This document shows, one piece after another, positions 33,306-46,453 of a DNA stretch of 64,000 nt. Where the stretch lies: assembly GCA_014529385.2 (NCBI GenBank), contig CM043966.1, positions 37,793,239-37,857,238 of the forward strand. The letters run 5' to 3'. The notes below the pieces were generated by a model. That model saw only the letters and a list, made by a program, of their open reading frames with translations. It searched no databases and was not told where the DNA came from. The translations under genes were made by a program, and so were the position numbers. This DNA is from Adiantum capillus-veneris (taxonomy: Eukaryota; Streptophyta; Polypodiopsida; Polypodiales; Pteridaceae). The first letter of the stretch is position 1. Every line of letters begins with the position of its first letter.

Positions 33306-34814
33306 ATGCGTCCACAAGAGATAGTGCTTCCATGTGTTTAGGGCATGTAGAAAAACTAAAATCTCTTTTTTGTATATGCCCAAGACCCGTCATCGACATT
33401 GAGCCTTCGGCTCTCATATGCTATGGCATGTCCTTCTTGAAGCAAGACTGCTCCAAGGCAATCACCACAAGCATCACATTGGACCTCAAATGGCTTTGAG
33501 AGATCCTAAAGCATAAGGACTGGTTGAGAGGTAAGCTTCTCTTTGAGCTTGTCAAAAGCATTTTGCTCCTTAGTAGTCCATGAATACTTAATGTTCTTCT
33601 TTGTTAAGTCATGTAATGGTCGTGCTATTTGAGAAATTTTTCTATGAAGAATCTATAGTATACACACATACCAATAAAGCTTCTTAGCTCATGTAGATTC
33701 CTTGGATTAAGCCATGCTTTTATTACCTCCAAATTTGATGGATCCATACGGATACCATCTTGAGAGATAATGTGACTTGAATATTGAATCTCTTATAGAA
33801 AAACTTAACTTTTTTTTTTAATGAATGAAAAGCTTATTCTCTCTCATAACTTGAAAGATTACCTAGAGGTGTCACTTGTACTTCTCAAGAGAATTTGAGT
33901 GGCCTGAATTTTTTTGTCGATCGTGAGTTTAAATGCGGATAGAGAATTTGTCAGGCCAAAACTTGTAGCTTATCAAATAGACTTCTACCCGCGGCACGGG
34001 AAATCCCTTTTTTTATGGTGATCCTATTTAGTGCTCTACAGTTGACACACATGTGATATGTGCCATCATTCTTTTGCACTAAAAGTACTGATGAAGAGAA
34101 TGGAGAGGAGGTAGGCCTCACCATCCCTTTTTCCACCAATTCATGCACTTGCCTCATGATCTCCTCTTGTTGAGCTTGTGAAACTGAATAAGGAGGTTTA
34201 TTAGGGGTGATCTTTCTAGTAGAATCTCTATTGCATGGTCATCATCCCCTAGTTTTGGAGGTAGCTCATTAGGGATGTTATCAATGAGAACGTCTTGGAA
34301 TCCATTTAGGAAATTAGACAACTCCAATTTCTCTTGATTCCCTTTATTGTTACTTGTGAAGATATTAGAATCATTTACAGATTCTCTAACAAAAATCATA
34401 TACGCAAAAAATAGAGCTTTTCATTGACCTACAAAAATCAAGCGTATTTACGAGGGATATGGTGTTCCCCGAATCATTAGGATCTATGTACATGCTCTTT
34501 TCCTTGTAGGTGAAGTAGATTCTCCTTTCAAGGAACTTCATGTTGGCAGCCATGTGGTTGAACCATGGTGTCCCTAGGATAACGTCCTCATGTTGGAGAG
34601 GCGAGATGAAAAAATCTTCTTTGTCGACGTAGATTTGAACATGAAGCCTCAACTTCCCAATCAAGGGAGTAACAGAGGCTTGCTATCCCTTGAAAATTGC
34701 ATCAGTAGTTATAGTATCTCCCGGCTCAAAAGATTGAATGCCCAACTTGGTGGCCAACTCTGTTGATATGAAGTTGTGAGTAGAGCTAGGGTCAAATAAG
34801 ATGAAGGAATCATG
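33306..34814 (-). pseudogene. pol: Ty3/gypsy protease, RT and RNase H start, copy A
   Basis: The protease active site is degenerate (FDPSSTHNFIS, about 34795, against the usual DSGSTH). The protease C-terminal motif VILGTPWF is at about 34580. RT entry motifs are VHELVEKGMVRPTSSPFSS (about 34150) and KNDGTYHMCVNCRALNRITI (about 34075). The central palm with YxDD is missing near 33950-33860. The sequence resumes with the thumb (SQDGIRMDPSNLEVIKAW, about 33765; HELRSFIGMCVYYR; LHDLTKKN). The beginning of RNase H is at about 33470-33340. The element stops at the array junction. Confidence 0.8.
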
Positions 34815-36245
34815 TTACCTTACCTTTTTCCAAGCATAGGAGAGGAATGAGCCTTTGCAATGAGTATCCTCTTTTGGAGCTTCAACCTTGGAAGCTCTAG
34901 GAGTGTCATTGCGTACATTTCTTTTGGGGCAAGAACGATAACCGTGTCCTTGCTCCCCACACTTAAAGCATTTATGGTCTTTACGAAAGGCTTCTAATTC
35001 TTTGGGAGAGAGCTTATTTTTATCTTTGTAATCTCCTTTCTCCTTGGCCTTGTTGTTGTTGCCTTGAGAATAGTTTTGAGCATTGCTTTTCTCTTTAGCT
35101 TCATTCTGATTCTTGTTTTCCATGGGCTTGAAATTTATTCTCGCCCCTTGTTGGAAATTGATCATTGAAGCAACCATAGTGTGGTGGATGGCTTTGGTGA
35201 TAGTGGTAGGCTGTTGTGAGTTGACATACGCGGCCATTTCTTTAGGCAATCCCACACAAAATTATTTCTTTTGTTCGGTAAAGTCTATCCTTTGAAAGAC
35301 TGTAGCTTTGAGATGTAAATCCCAAAACTTGTATACATATTTGTGGATAGACTTGTTGAAGAGTAGCTTCAAACTTTGCCATTCGGTGAGCACTTTGTCC
35401 TTGGCATCGCTTGCAAGGAATTACTTCATTACGGAAATTGGTAGAGTTTTCCATGTGTTTGGGGCTTTATTGTTCCCACAAAGGCTAGACCACCATTGAC
35501 GAGTAGATTTCTGGAAGTGCATAGCTACATTTGTAGCTTGGAGGACTCCGTGAAGCCTCGTCTCCAAAGGCCGCATCAAATTGTTGGATGAAGGCCAATA
35601 CTTTGTTGGTGGCACCAAAGGTGCCATCATAGGTAAGAAAAGAGATACTCTTTCCTCCCTCTTTGAATTTCTTGAGCTTTTGGGACCTTCAGCATGCAGG
35701 GTAAGTTTTCTGATGTCCTCTCCTCTTGTATTCTCTAGGAGAATAACTATTGCTTTCGTCGGAAGAGGAGGAAGGTGAAGAAGAAGAAAAAGAGGGTGAC
35801 CTCTTTCTTGACTTTTTCTTCCTTTATTTCTCCTCTTCCCTTTCGAGATGACGAGGGGAAGGACTAGGGGTTGACCATTTTCTCTTGGGAGGAGTTGGCG
35901 ACAGTCTAGACCACCGTCTTCGTGGAGCCACATCTTCAAAAAAACTTAGGGATTTGCTTCTTTTTTTTCTCTTTCTTTGGATTTTTCCTCTTTTATGGGA
36001 GAGAGTTTTCTTTTGGGAGTTTCATCAAGAGGCCTCCTAAACTCTCTCTTCTCTTGGAGAGGAAGGGAAATCACAAAAGCACAAAGTTGTTGGATAACTT
36101 CGGCTTGCAAAGTAGGGTTGCCCATAGCTTGATGCAACCTAGTAACAAGATAATTGATAAACATGGGGGCATCATCATTAGTACCTTCATGTGAAAAATC
36201 AAAGTTAGCAATGTTCATTCTACTCCCTTGGTTATTGTCAGCCAT
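34815..36245 (-). pseudogene. gag: Ty3/gypsy gag, copy A
   Basis: Probable start ATG at 36245 (MADNNQGSRMNIANFDFSH). An N-terminal region is followed by a Lys/Arg/Ser-rich stretch that changes frame near 35930. Gag-domain motifs follow (LTYDGTFGAT about 35630; RQWWSSLCGNNKAP about 35505; FWDLHLKA about 35330). A Gln/Asn/Lys-rich linker leads to a canonical CCHC knuckle, CFKCGEQGHGYRSC (about 34972-34931). Stops and frame changes inactivate it. The order is the same in copy B. Confidence 0.82.
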
Positions 36246-37408
36246 GCTAATTATACTTATGTGTTTACTTAGTGTATCCTTTGGCAATTCAAAACCTTAG
36301 TTGCTACTCATCTTAGCCTTTGAAAATAAGCCCTTAAGTATCTACACCCACGGATCGAATTGGTTAATTATAGAGAGTACCGGGGTGGGTCGAACATAGC
36401 AGAATTGCCAAGGGATAGCTCCTTTCGAACTTCTTATGGCTGAATAGTGGTAAAGTCATAGGAAAGTCTAAAAAGATCCCATTATCAAGACCAAAGCTCC
36501 CGAGGTGTGCACCATATCCCACGTAGTGGGTTCAACAAATCCGATAATAGATCCCAATCCCACTTACCCTAATATAATTAACAAAATCAACCAAGACTAC
36601 TTAAGGACCTCTCTTCTTAAGCAAGAAAAGAGAAACTAAACGCTTCGATACCATTGTATTGGGAATGACCTATGAACTTTGAGAATAGCAGAATTAAGAG
36701 AATTAGAGTGAGCATTTTTGTGAGGTTACTTTGAGAACATAGAGGGTGAACTTAATTGATGGTAGCAACATGAACATAGTACTTAATTAACTTGGCATGA
36801 GCAATAATTTTGCAAGAGAGAGAGTATTAGAGAACATGACAATAGTTGAGGACCGGATTTACTTGGAGCCGGTCCCCCCTCCAAAAGGCGTTTGTATTAT
36901 AGATTCTCCCATCAAGAGAGACTTGGTACAATACAGTCTTGTGTTCCTTGTGACTTGTGTTCCTTGGTACAATACAATCTTGTGTTCCTTGTGACTTGGT
37001 GATGCTATGAAGATGGAAGCTTCATGCATCACGAGCATAACATAAACTTTGCAAAAAGCCTTAACTATCCCAAGGTCTCAAACACCTTTGAAGGTGGAGA
37101 GAGCTAGCGGGGAATGTGGACAGGGAAGAGGAAGAAGAATCATTCATAGGAGAAAGAAATAGTTCCTCACTTATCATCACTCTTCTAGCTTAGCATAGCA
37201 TAATAGCATAGTAATGAAGATGAAGAAGATGGCAAGGTTAAGTATTGAACTCTTGGTTGGATTTGCATTGCATAGCCAAGATTGTTGGTGTAGGCTCTCA
37301 GCTTCTCACCAAGCTTGGAGAAGAAGATGGAGCTCTTGCACTTTGCACTCCACACAATGAAAGTATGTGTATGGTGTGTGTGTGGGAGAGTATACCCCCT
37401 CTCATGCT

Positions 37409-37413
<5 letters not shown>

Positions 37414-37443
<30 letters not shown>
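37414..37443. repeat. (CT)n microsatellite
   Basis: 15 CT units. The equivalent in copy B has expanded (43282-43326). Confidence 0.95.
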
Positions 37444-37447
<4 letters not shown>

Positions 37448-37588
37448 TATTTAACTCTCTTTGAGAAAAAGAGCTTTATGCATCTAAATTATCATTGGAT
37501 CCTTTTAAAGCCTATCCAATATGATTTAAGCACATCATGAGGGCCACATGGGGAGGATCTTGACATGTGTCTTTTATACTTCTTAAGA

Positions 37589-37860
37589 TATCATGTTTGA
37601 ATTGAACACTTCAAGTACTTAGTCATTTAAGCATGGAAACCATTTATGCCTATTGAGAGTTTATGTTTGAATTGAGCACTTCAAGAATCTTAGTCATTTA
37701 AGCACTAGAAGCACCTCTTGAGAGATCATATTTGAATTGAAAACTTCAAGTACCTTAGTCATTTAAGCATGAGAAGCACCTCAAGCTTGGGAAAGGTTTC
37801 CACAAACACTTTAAGTACTTTAGTTAGTACGCGTGACAAGCACCTCAGGCTTGGGTAGGA
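37589..37860. repeat. Minisatellite of about 70-bp units, copy A
   Basis: Four diverged units carry TTTGAATTGA(A/G)(C/A)ACTTCAAG then TTAGTCATTTAAGCA. The same array is at 43488-43760 in copy B. Confidence 0.85.
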
Positions 37861-38280
37861 TTCCCACCTCAAGGTCAGCTCTAGCTTGCCGAAGGTCAAA
37901 GGACTTTTTAACACCAACTTTTGGAGGTATTTAATGAAGCTAACCCTAAGGTCTTTTAAGCTCCATTAGATGCAAGTTTATCTTTGAAAGACTACCTTCT
38001 TTTGGACCTCTATTCAGATATAACCATCTCTCCTCTTGGTCCCTTGCCTAGGTAAATCTAGAAGCACGTATTGCACATTGCTCTTTGGTAGACTGTCTCC
38101 TTTTGGACCCCTATTGAGATGCAACCATTTCTCCATTTGGTCCCTTGTTGAGATAGGTCTAGAAGCACATATCTATATCCTAACTCTTGTTTCCTTTTTA
38201 TCTTCCCTTATTAAATGATCAATTTAATATGAGATTATCATTTGGTAAAGCTAGATATTATGTTTTGTGAAATTTTTTGT

Positions 38281-39936
38281 GTACTGTATAGTGTTGAGCT
38301 CATTTAAATTTTCAATTTGTATTAAAACACGGGTTGAGGAATTAATTCAAATGTAATTTGAAATCCACTCTTATAAAAATGCCATAAGCTAAGAGATAAG
38401 CATTCTTGAGAACCTATTCCTGTGGTCATTGTACGAGTAGCCCAATCTTAAGTTTAATGTCCATACTTAAAAGGCTAATGTTAATATTTTGTAATTAGAG
38501 TATATCTTGTTTGATTAATCCAATTTTATTTTGCTCATTGGTTTTGTTTCTTTTACATTTCTTTAATGCCATAAAGTAGTTTCACTCTCATTATTCTAAA
38601 TTTGAAAGGGGTAAGAAGTTCTTGCTTCGATTTAATTTCTTTCTAATGTGAATATTTCAATTAGTTGAGAACATTTTTAGTGGTATGTGTGCACTCTTGG
38701 TTATGTGATTAGGGGTTGTAATTAATTGTATGCTTGAATGTGTGAAGGTTTTAGGGCCTTGAGTTGAATGTCACTTGTGTGGACTACCTTCAGAGGGAGA
38801 GAATGTTAGTAAGGAATAACCCCTACACCAACCATGCATCATGCAAATAGTGGACAACGATATTTCTTTTGTGTACCGTATAGTTTTGAGCTCATTTGAA
38901 GTTTCAATTTGTATTAAACTATGGGTTAAGGACTTAATTTGAATGTAATGCAGAATGGTTTGAAATCCATGCTTATAGAAATGCTATAAGCTAAGAGATA
39001 AATTTTTTTGAGAACCTATTCCTGTGGCCATTCTATGAGTATCCTAATCTTAAGTTTAATGTCCCATACCTAAAAAGCTAATGTTAATCTCTTGTAAACT
39101 AAGTTTTATTTTGTTCGTTGGTTGTGTTTCTTTTAAATTTTATTAATACCATAATGTAGTTTGACTCTCATTATTCTTAATTTGAAAGGGATACGAACTT
39201 CTTGCTTTGATATAATTTCATTCTAATATGAATATTTCAATTAGTTGACAACATCTTTAGTGGTATGTGTGCACTCTTGGATATGTGATTAGAGTTTGTA
39301 ATTAATACCATAATGTAGTTTGACTCTCATTATTCTTAATTTGAAAGGGATACGAACTTCTTGCTTTGATATAATTTCATTCTAATATGAATATTTCAAT
39401 TAGTTGACAACATCTTTAGTGGTATGTGTGCACTCTTGGATATGTGATTAGAGTTTGTAATTAATTGTATGCTTGAATGTGTGAAGGTTTTAGGGCCTTG
39501 AGTTCAATGTCACTTGTGTGGAACACGATTGAACTACCTTAAAGGGAGAGAATGTTAGTTACAAAAAACCCCTACAACAACCATGCATCAAGAAAATAGT
39601 GGACAATAATATTTCTTTTGTGTATTGTATAGTTTTGAGCTCATTTAAAGTTTTAATTTGTGTTAAACTATGGATTAAGGATTTAATTTGAATGTAATGC
39701 ATAATGGATTGAAATCCATGCTTAAAAAAATGCCATTATGCCATTAGCTAAAAGATAAGCATTCTTGAGAACCTATTTCATTGGTCATTCTATGAGTGGC
39801 CCAATCTTAAGCTTAACGTCTATACTTAAAAGGCTAATGTTAATCTTTTGTAATTAGAGCATATCTTGTTTGATTAATCTAAGATTTATTTTGTTCATTG
39901 GTTTTGTTTCTTTTACATTTCGTTAATGCAATAAAG
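38281..39936 (+). repeat. Tandem monomer array, block 2
   Basis: Same monomer as block 1. Unit boundaries are at 38804 and 39553, spacing 749. The excess over 590 is an internal 159-bp duplication (39142-39300 / 39301-39459). Block 2 starts and stops at the same monomer positions as the other blocks do next to the gypsy copies. Confidence 0.94.
39142..39459. repeat. 159-bp perfect or near-perfect tandem duplication within a monomer
   Basis: ATTAATACCATAATGTAGTT starts at 39142 and again at 39301, and the two 159-bp copies read the same by eye. The duplication is therefore recent. Confidence 0.95.
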
Positions 39937-41459
39937 TAGTTTCATGTGCCCACAAGAGATAGTGCTTCCATGTGTCTAGGGCATGTAGAAAGACTAAAAT
40001 CTCTTTTTTGTATATGCCCAAGACCCGTCATCGACAGTGAGCCTTCGACTCTCATATGCTATGGCATCCTTCTTGAAGTAAGACTTCTCCAAGGCAATCA
40101 CCACAAGCATCACATTGGACTTCAAATGGCTTTGAGAGATCCTAAAGCATAAGGACTGGTTGAGAGGTAAGCTTCTCTTTGAGCTTGTCAAAAGCATTTT
40201 GCTCCTTAGTAGTCCATGAATACTTAATGTTCTTCTTTGTTAAGTCATGTAATGGTCGTGCTATTTTTGAGAAAATTTTTCTATGAAGCATCTATAGTAT
40301 GCACACATACCAATAAAGCTTCTTAGCTCATGTAGATTCCTTGGATTAAGCCATGCTTTTATTATCTCCAAATTTGATGGATCCATACGGATACCATCTT
40401 GAGAGATAATGTGACATGAATTTTGAATCTCTTATAGAAAAATTTAACTTTTTTTTTTAATTAATGAAAAGCTTATTCTCTCTCATAACTTGAAAGATTA
40501 CCTAAAGGTGTCACTTGTACTTCTCAAGAGAATTTGAGTGGCCTGAATTTTTTTTCTCGATCGTGAGTTTAAATGCGGCTGGAGCATTTGTCAGTCCAAA
40601 ACTTGTAGCTTATCAAATAGATCTTCTACCCGCGGCACGGGAAATCCCTTTTTTTATGGTGATCCTATTTAGTGCTCTATAGTTGACACACATGTGATCA
40701 TTCTTTTGCCCTAAAAGTACTGATGAAGCGAATGGAGAGGAGCTAGGCCTCACCATCCCCTTTTCCACCAATTCATGCACTTGCCTCATGATCTGCTCTT
40801 GTTGAGCTTGTGAAACTCAATAAGGAGGTTTATTAGGTTCGGTCTTTCTAGTAGAATCTCTATTGTATGGTCATCATCCCCTAGTTTTGGAGGTATCTCA
40901 TTAGGGATGTTATCAATGAGAACATCTTGGAATCCATTTAGGAAATTAAACATCTCCAATTCCTCTTGATTCCTTTATTGCTACTTGTGAAAATATTAGA
41001 ATCATTTACAGATTCTCTAACAAAAATCATATACGCAAAAAATAGAGCTTTTCATTGACCTACAAAAAGCAAGCATATTTACCAGGGATATGGTGTTCCC
41101 CAAATCATTAGCATCTATGTACATGCTCTTTTCCTTGTAGGTGAAGTAGATTCTCCTTTCAAGGAACTTCATGTTGGCAGCCATGCGGTTGAACCATGGT
41201 GTCCCTAGGATAACATCCTCATGTTGGAGAGGAGAGATGAGAAAATCTTCTTTGTCGACGTAGCTTTGAACATGAAGCCTCAACTTCCCAATCAAGGGAG
41301 TAACAGAGGCTTGCTATCCCTTGAAAATTGCATCAGTAGTTATATCATCTCCCGTCTCAAAAGATTGAATGCCCACCTTGGTGGCCAACTCTGTTGATAT
41401 GAAGTTGTGAGTAGAGCTAGGGTCAAATAAGATAAAGGACTCATGTTACCTTACCTTTT
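39937..41459 (-). pseudogene. pol: Ty3/gypsy protease, RT and RNase H start, copy B
   Basis: Same arrangement as copy A: the protease C-terminal segment is open at 41295-41017 (VILGTPWFN). RT entry sequence follows at about 40840-40620 with more frameshifts than copy A. The palm is missing, the thumb is near 40400, and RNase H starts at about 40110-39990 (AIAYESRRL, SWAYTKKRF). It cannot encode an active polymerase. Confidence 0.8.
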
Positions 41460-42876
41460 TCCAATCATAGGAGAGGAATGAGCCTTTGCAATGAGTATCC
41501 TCTTTTGGAGCTTCAACCATGGAAGCTCTAGGAGTGTCATTGCGTACATTTCATTTGGGGCAAGAACGATAACCGTGTCCTTGCTCCCCACACTTAAAGC
41601 ATTTATGGTCTTTATGAAAGGCTTCTAATTCTTTGGGAGAGAGCTTATTTTTATCTTTGTAATCTCCTTTCTCCTTGGCCTTGTTGTTGTTGCCTTGGGA
41701 AGAGTTTTGAGCATTGCTCTTCTCTTTAGCTTCGTTTTCATCCTTGTTTTCCATGGGCTTGAAATTTATTCTCGCCCCTTGTTGGAAATTGATCGTTGAA
41801 GTAGCCATAGTGTGGTGGATGGTTTTGGTGATAGTGCTAGGCTGTTGTGAGTTGACATACACGGCCATTTCTTTAGGTAATCCCGCACAAAATTATTTCT
41901 TTTGTTCGGCGAAGTCTATCCTTTGAAAGACTGTAGCTTTGAGATGTAAATCCCAAAACTTGTCTACATATTTGTGGATAGACTTGTTGAAGAGTAGCTT
42001 CAAACTTTGCCATTCGGTGAGCACTGTCCTTGGCATCGCTTGCAAGGAATTACTTGATTATGGAAACTGGTAGAGTTTTCCATGTCTTTGGGGCTTTATT
42101 GTTCCCACAAAGGCTAGCCCACCATTGACAAGTAGAATTTCTAGTAGTGCATAGCTACATGGTGTAGCTTGGAGGACTTCGTGAAGCCTCATCTCCAAAG
42201 GCCGCATCAAATTGTTGGATGAAGGCCAATACTTTGTCGGTGGCACCAAAGGTGCCATCATAGGTAAGAAAATAGATACTCTTTCCTCCCTCTTTGAATT
42301 TCTTGAGCTTTTGGGACCTTCAGCATGGAGGGTAAGTTTTGCGATGTCCTCTTCTCTTGTATTCTGTAGGAGAATAACTATTGCTTTCGCCAAAAGAGGA
42401 GGAAGGTGAAGAAGAAGAAAAAGAGGGTGACCTCTTTCTTGCCTTTTTCTTCCTTTGTTTCCTCTCTTCCCTTTCGAGATGACGAGGGGAAGGACAATGG
42501 GTTGACCGTTTTCTCTTGGGAGGAGTTGGCGACAGTCTAGACCGCCGTCTTCGTGGAGCCACATCTTCAGAGAAACTGAGGGATTTGCTTCTTTTTTTTC
42601 TCTTTCTTTGGATTTTTCCTCTTTTATGGGAGAGAGTTTTCTTTTGGGAGTTTCATCAAGAGGCCTCCTAAACTCTCTCTTCTCTTGGAGAGGAAGGGAA
42701 ATCACAAAAGCACAAAGTTGTTGGATAACTTCGGCTTGCAAAGTAGGGTTGCCCATAGCTTGATGCAACCTAGTAACAAGATAATTGATAAACATGGGGG
42801 CATCATCATTAGTACCTTCATGTGAAAAATCAAAGTTAGCAATGTTCATTCTACTCCCTTGGTTATTGTCAGCCAT
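41460..42876 (-). pseudogene. gag: Ty3/gypsy gag, copy B
   Basis: Start ATG at 42876 (MADNNQGSRMN). The first frame stays open for about 270 codons to 42058. Family-like sequence continues in another frame after about 42560, so the later part of that long open frame is not real gag. Motifs and the CCHC knuckle (CFKCGEQGHGYRSC, about 41611-41570) match copy A. The knuckle region is open from about 41868 to 41551. Confidence 0.82.
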
Positions 42877-43222
42877 GCTAATTATACTTATGTGTTTACT
42901 TAGTGTATCCTTTGGCAATTCAAAACCTTAGTTGCTACTCATCTTAGCCTTTGAAAATAAGCACTTACGTATCTACACCCACGGCTCGAATTGGTTAATT
43001 ATAAAGAGTACCGGGGTGGGTCTAACATAGCAGAATTGCCAAGGGATAGCTCCTTTTGAACTTCTTATGGCTCAATAGTGGTGAAGTCGTAGGAAAGTCT
43101 AAAAAGATCCCATTATCAAGACCAAAGCTCCTGAGGTGTGCACCATATCGCACATAGTGGGCTCAACAAATCCGATAATAGATCATAGTGGGCTCTTGCA
43201 CTTTGCACTCCACACAATGAAA

Positions 43223-43224
<2 letters not shown>

Positions 43225-43257
<33 letters not shown>

Positions 43258-43278
43258 AGAGTATATCCCCTCTCATCC

Positions 43279-43326
<48 letters not shown>
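43225..43326. repeat. (GT)n and (CT)n microsatellites, copy B
   Basis: GT tract 43225-43255 and CT tract 43282-43326. Copy A has short forms of both, so they expanded after duplication. Confidence 0.96.
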
Positions 43327-43329
<3 letters not shown>

Positions 43330-44175
43330 TTATTTAACCCTCTTTGAGGAAAAGAGCTTAATTATTTAATTTTATGCATCTAAATTATTATTGGATCCTT
43401 TTAAAGCCTATCCAATAGGATTTAAGCACATCATGAGGGCCACATGGGGAGGATCTATACATGTGTCTTTTATGCTTCTTAAAATATCATGTTTGAATTG
43501 AACACTTCAAGCACTTAGTCATTTAAGCATGGAAACCATTTATGACTATTGAGAGTTTATGTTTGAATTGAGTACTTCAAGAATCTTAGTCATTTAAGCA
43601 CTAGAAGCACCTCTTGAGAGATCATATTTGAATTGAAAACCTTAAGTACCTTAGTCAGCCATTTAAGCATGAGAAGCACCTCAAGCTTGAGAAAGGTTTC
43701 CACAAACACTTTAAGCACTTTAGTTAGTAAGCATGACAAACACCTCGTGCTTGGGTAGGAATCCCACCTCAAGGTCAGCTCTAGCTTGCCTAAGGTCAAA
43801 GGAATTTTTAACACCAACCTTTGGAGGTCTTTAATGAAGCTAACCTTAAGGTCTTTTAAGCTCCATTGGATGCAACTTTCTCTTTTAAAGACTACCTCCT
43901 TTTGGACTCCTATTGAGATGTAACCATATCTCCTCTTGGTCCCTTGCTGAGGTAAATCTAGAAGCACTTATTGCACATTGCTCTTTGGTAGACTGTCTCC
44001 TTTTGGACCTCTATTGAGATGCAACCATTTCTCCATTTGGTCCCTTGTTGAGATAGGTCTAGAAGCACATATCTATATCCTAACTCTTGTTTCCCTTTTA
44101 TCTTTCCTTATTAAATGACCAATTTAATATGAGATTATCATTTGGTAAAGGTAGATATTATATTTTATGAAATTT

Positions 44176-46403
44176 TTGTGTATTGTATAGTGTTGAGCTC
44201 ATTTAAAGTTTCAATTTGTATTAAACACGGGTTGAGGAATTAAGTCAAATGTAGTTTGAAATCCACGCTTATAAAAATGCCATAAGCTAAGAGATAAGCA
44301 TTCTTGAGAACCTATTCCTATGGTCATTGTTTGAGTAGCCCAATCTTAAGTTTAATGCCCATACTTAAAAGGCTAATGTTAATCTTTTGTAATTAGAGTA
44401 TATCTTGTTTGATTAATCCAATTTTATTTTGCTCATTGGTTTTGTTTCTTTTACATTTCTGTAATGCCATAAAGTAGTTTCACTCTCATTATTCTAAATT
44501 TGAAAGAGGTAAGAAGTTCTTGCTTCGATTTAATTTCTTTATAATGTGAATATTTCAATTAGTTGAGAACATTTTTAGTGGTATGTGTGCACTCTTGGTT
44601 ATGTGATTAGGGGTTGTAATTAATTGTATACTTGAATGTGTGAAGGTTTTAGGGCCTTGAGTTGAATGTCACTTGTGTGGACTACCTTAAGAGGGAGAGA
44701 ATATTAGTAAAGAATAACCCCTACACCAACCATGCATCAAGCAAATAGTTGACAACAATATTTCTTTTGTGTACCGTATAGTTTTGAGCTCATTTGAAGT
44801 TTCAATTTGTATTAAACTATGGGTTAAGGACTTAATTGGAATGTAATGCATAATGGCTTGAAATCCACGCTGATAAAAAAGCCATAGTTTAAGAGATAAG
44901 CATTCTTGAGAACCTATTCCTGTGGTCATTCTATGAGTGTCCTAATCGTAAGTTTGATGTCCTTACTTAAAAGGCTAATGTCAATCTTTTGTAATCTGAG
45001 TTTGTTTTTTTCATTGGTTTTGTTTGTTTCACATTTCATAATGCCATAAAGTAGTTTCACTCGCTTTATTCTAAATTTAAAAGGGGTAAGGAATTCTTGG
45101 TCCGATCTAATTTCTTTCTAATGTGAATAATTCAATTAGTTGACAACATCTTTAGTGGTATGTGTGCACTCTTGGATATGTGATTAGAGTTTGTAATTAT
45201 GCTTGAATGTGTGAAGGTTTTAGGGCCTTGAGTTCAATGTCACTTGTGTGGGACATGATTAAACTACTTCAAGAGGGAGAGAATGTTAGAACGAATAACC
45301 CCTACACCAACCATGCATCAAGCAAATAATGGACAACAATATTTCTTAGGTGTACTATATAGTTTAAAGCTTATTTGAGTTTCAATTGGTATTAAACTAT
45401 GGGTTAAGGACTTAATTCAAATATAATGCATAATGGTTTGAAATCCATGCTTATAAAAATGCCATAAGCTAAGAGATAAACATTCTTGAGAACCTAGTCC
45501 TATGGCCACCCTATGAGTGTCCTAATCTTGAGTTTGATGTCCATACTTAAAAGGCTAATGTTAATCTTTTGTAATATGAGTTTTGTTTTGTTCATTGGTT
45601 GTCTTTCTTTTACATTTCGTTAATGCCATAAAGTAGTTTCTCTAATTATTCTAAATTTGAAAGAGATAATAACCTCTTGCTTCAATCTAATTTCTTTCTA
45701 ATGTGAATATTTGAATTAGTTGACAACATCTTTAGTTGTATGTGTGCACTCTTGGATATGTGATTAATTAATTGTATGCTTGAATGTGTGAAGGTTTTAG
45801 GACCTTGAATTCGATGTCACTCGTGTGGAACATGATTAAACTACATTAATAGGGAAAGAATGTTAGTAACTAATAACCCTTACACCAACCATGCATCGAG
45901 CAAATAGCGGACAAAACTATTTCTTTTGTGTACTGTATAGTTTTGAGCTCATTTGAAGTTTCAATTTGTATAAAACTATGGATTAAGGACTTAATTTAAA
46001 TGTAATGCATAATGGATTGAAATCCATGCTTATAAAAATTCCATAAGCTAAGAGATAAACATTCTTAAGAACCTATTCCTGTGGTCATTCTATGAGTGTC
46101 CTAATCTTTAAGTTTAATGTCCATACATAAAAAGCTAATGTTTATTTTTTGTAATCTAAGGTTTATTTTGTTTATTGATTTTATATCTTTTACATTTCAG
46201 TAATGCAATAACGTAGTTTAACTCTTACTATTCTTAATTTGAAAAGGGTAAGAACTTCTTGGTTTGAATATTTTAATTATTTGACAACATCCTTAGTGGT
46301 ATGTGTGTACTCTTGAATATGTGATTAGAGTTTGTAATTAATTGTATGCTTGAATGTGGGAAGTTTTTAGGGCCTTAAGTTCAATGTCACTTGTGTGGAC
46401 TAC

Positions 46404-46453
<50 letters not shown>

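Larger units (their letters stand above)
33306..38280 (-). mobile_element. Ty3/gypsy element copy A, truncated
   Basis: Minus-strand order: unassigned leader/LTR-like sequence (38.28-36.65 kb), primer-site-like motif (36653-36641), gag with zinc knuckle (36245-34815), protease, and RT with the central palm deleted. The start of RNase H ends abruptly at the monomer array (33306). No integrase or 3' LTR. Closely matches copy B at 39937-44175, with the same end points in the monomer. Confidence 0.88.
36302..38280 (-). other. Leader/LTR-like region of copy A
   Basis: No coding signal. On the minus strand ...CCCAATACA precedes TGGTATCGAAGC (36653-36641), which resembles a Met-type primer site, so a 5' LTR may begin at 36655 and extend right. 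It holds several local repeats: a 45-bp duplication near 36922-36998, (CT)n at 37414-37443, four diverged units of about 70 bp at 37589-37860, and a two-copy unit of about 110 bp at 37985-38180. Confidence 0.4.
39937..44175 (-). mobile_element. Ty3/gypsy element copy B, truncated
   Basis: Near-identical to copy A in gag, protease and RT, with the same missing RT palm and the same break in RNase H. It differs by loss of about 760 bp, which includes the primer-site region, at about 43185. It also has expanded (GT)n and (CT)n tracts at 43225-43326. Both array junctions match those of copy A, so the pair arose by segmental duplication and not by two insertions. Confidence 0.88.

Noticed and set aside
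37589-37860. Coding tandem repeat in the gypsy leader
   Set aside because: Units of about 70 bp have irregular length and carry stops in every frame examined.
42058-42560. C-terminal half of the 286-codon frame in gypsy copy B
   Set aside because: After about 42560 the conserved gag sequence continues in another frame; this part is out-of-frame read-through.
43590-43967. 125-codon Leu/Lys-rich minus-strand frame
   Set aside because: Covers the minisatellite of gypsy copy B; the matching region in copy A is not open, so it is chance.
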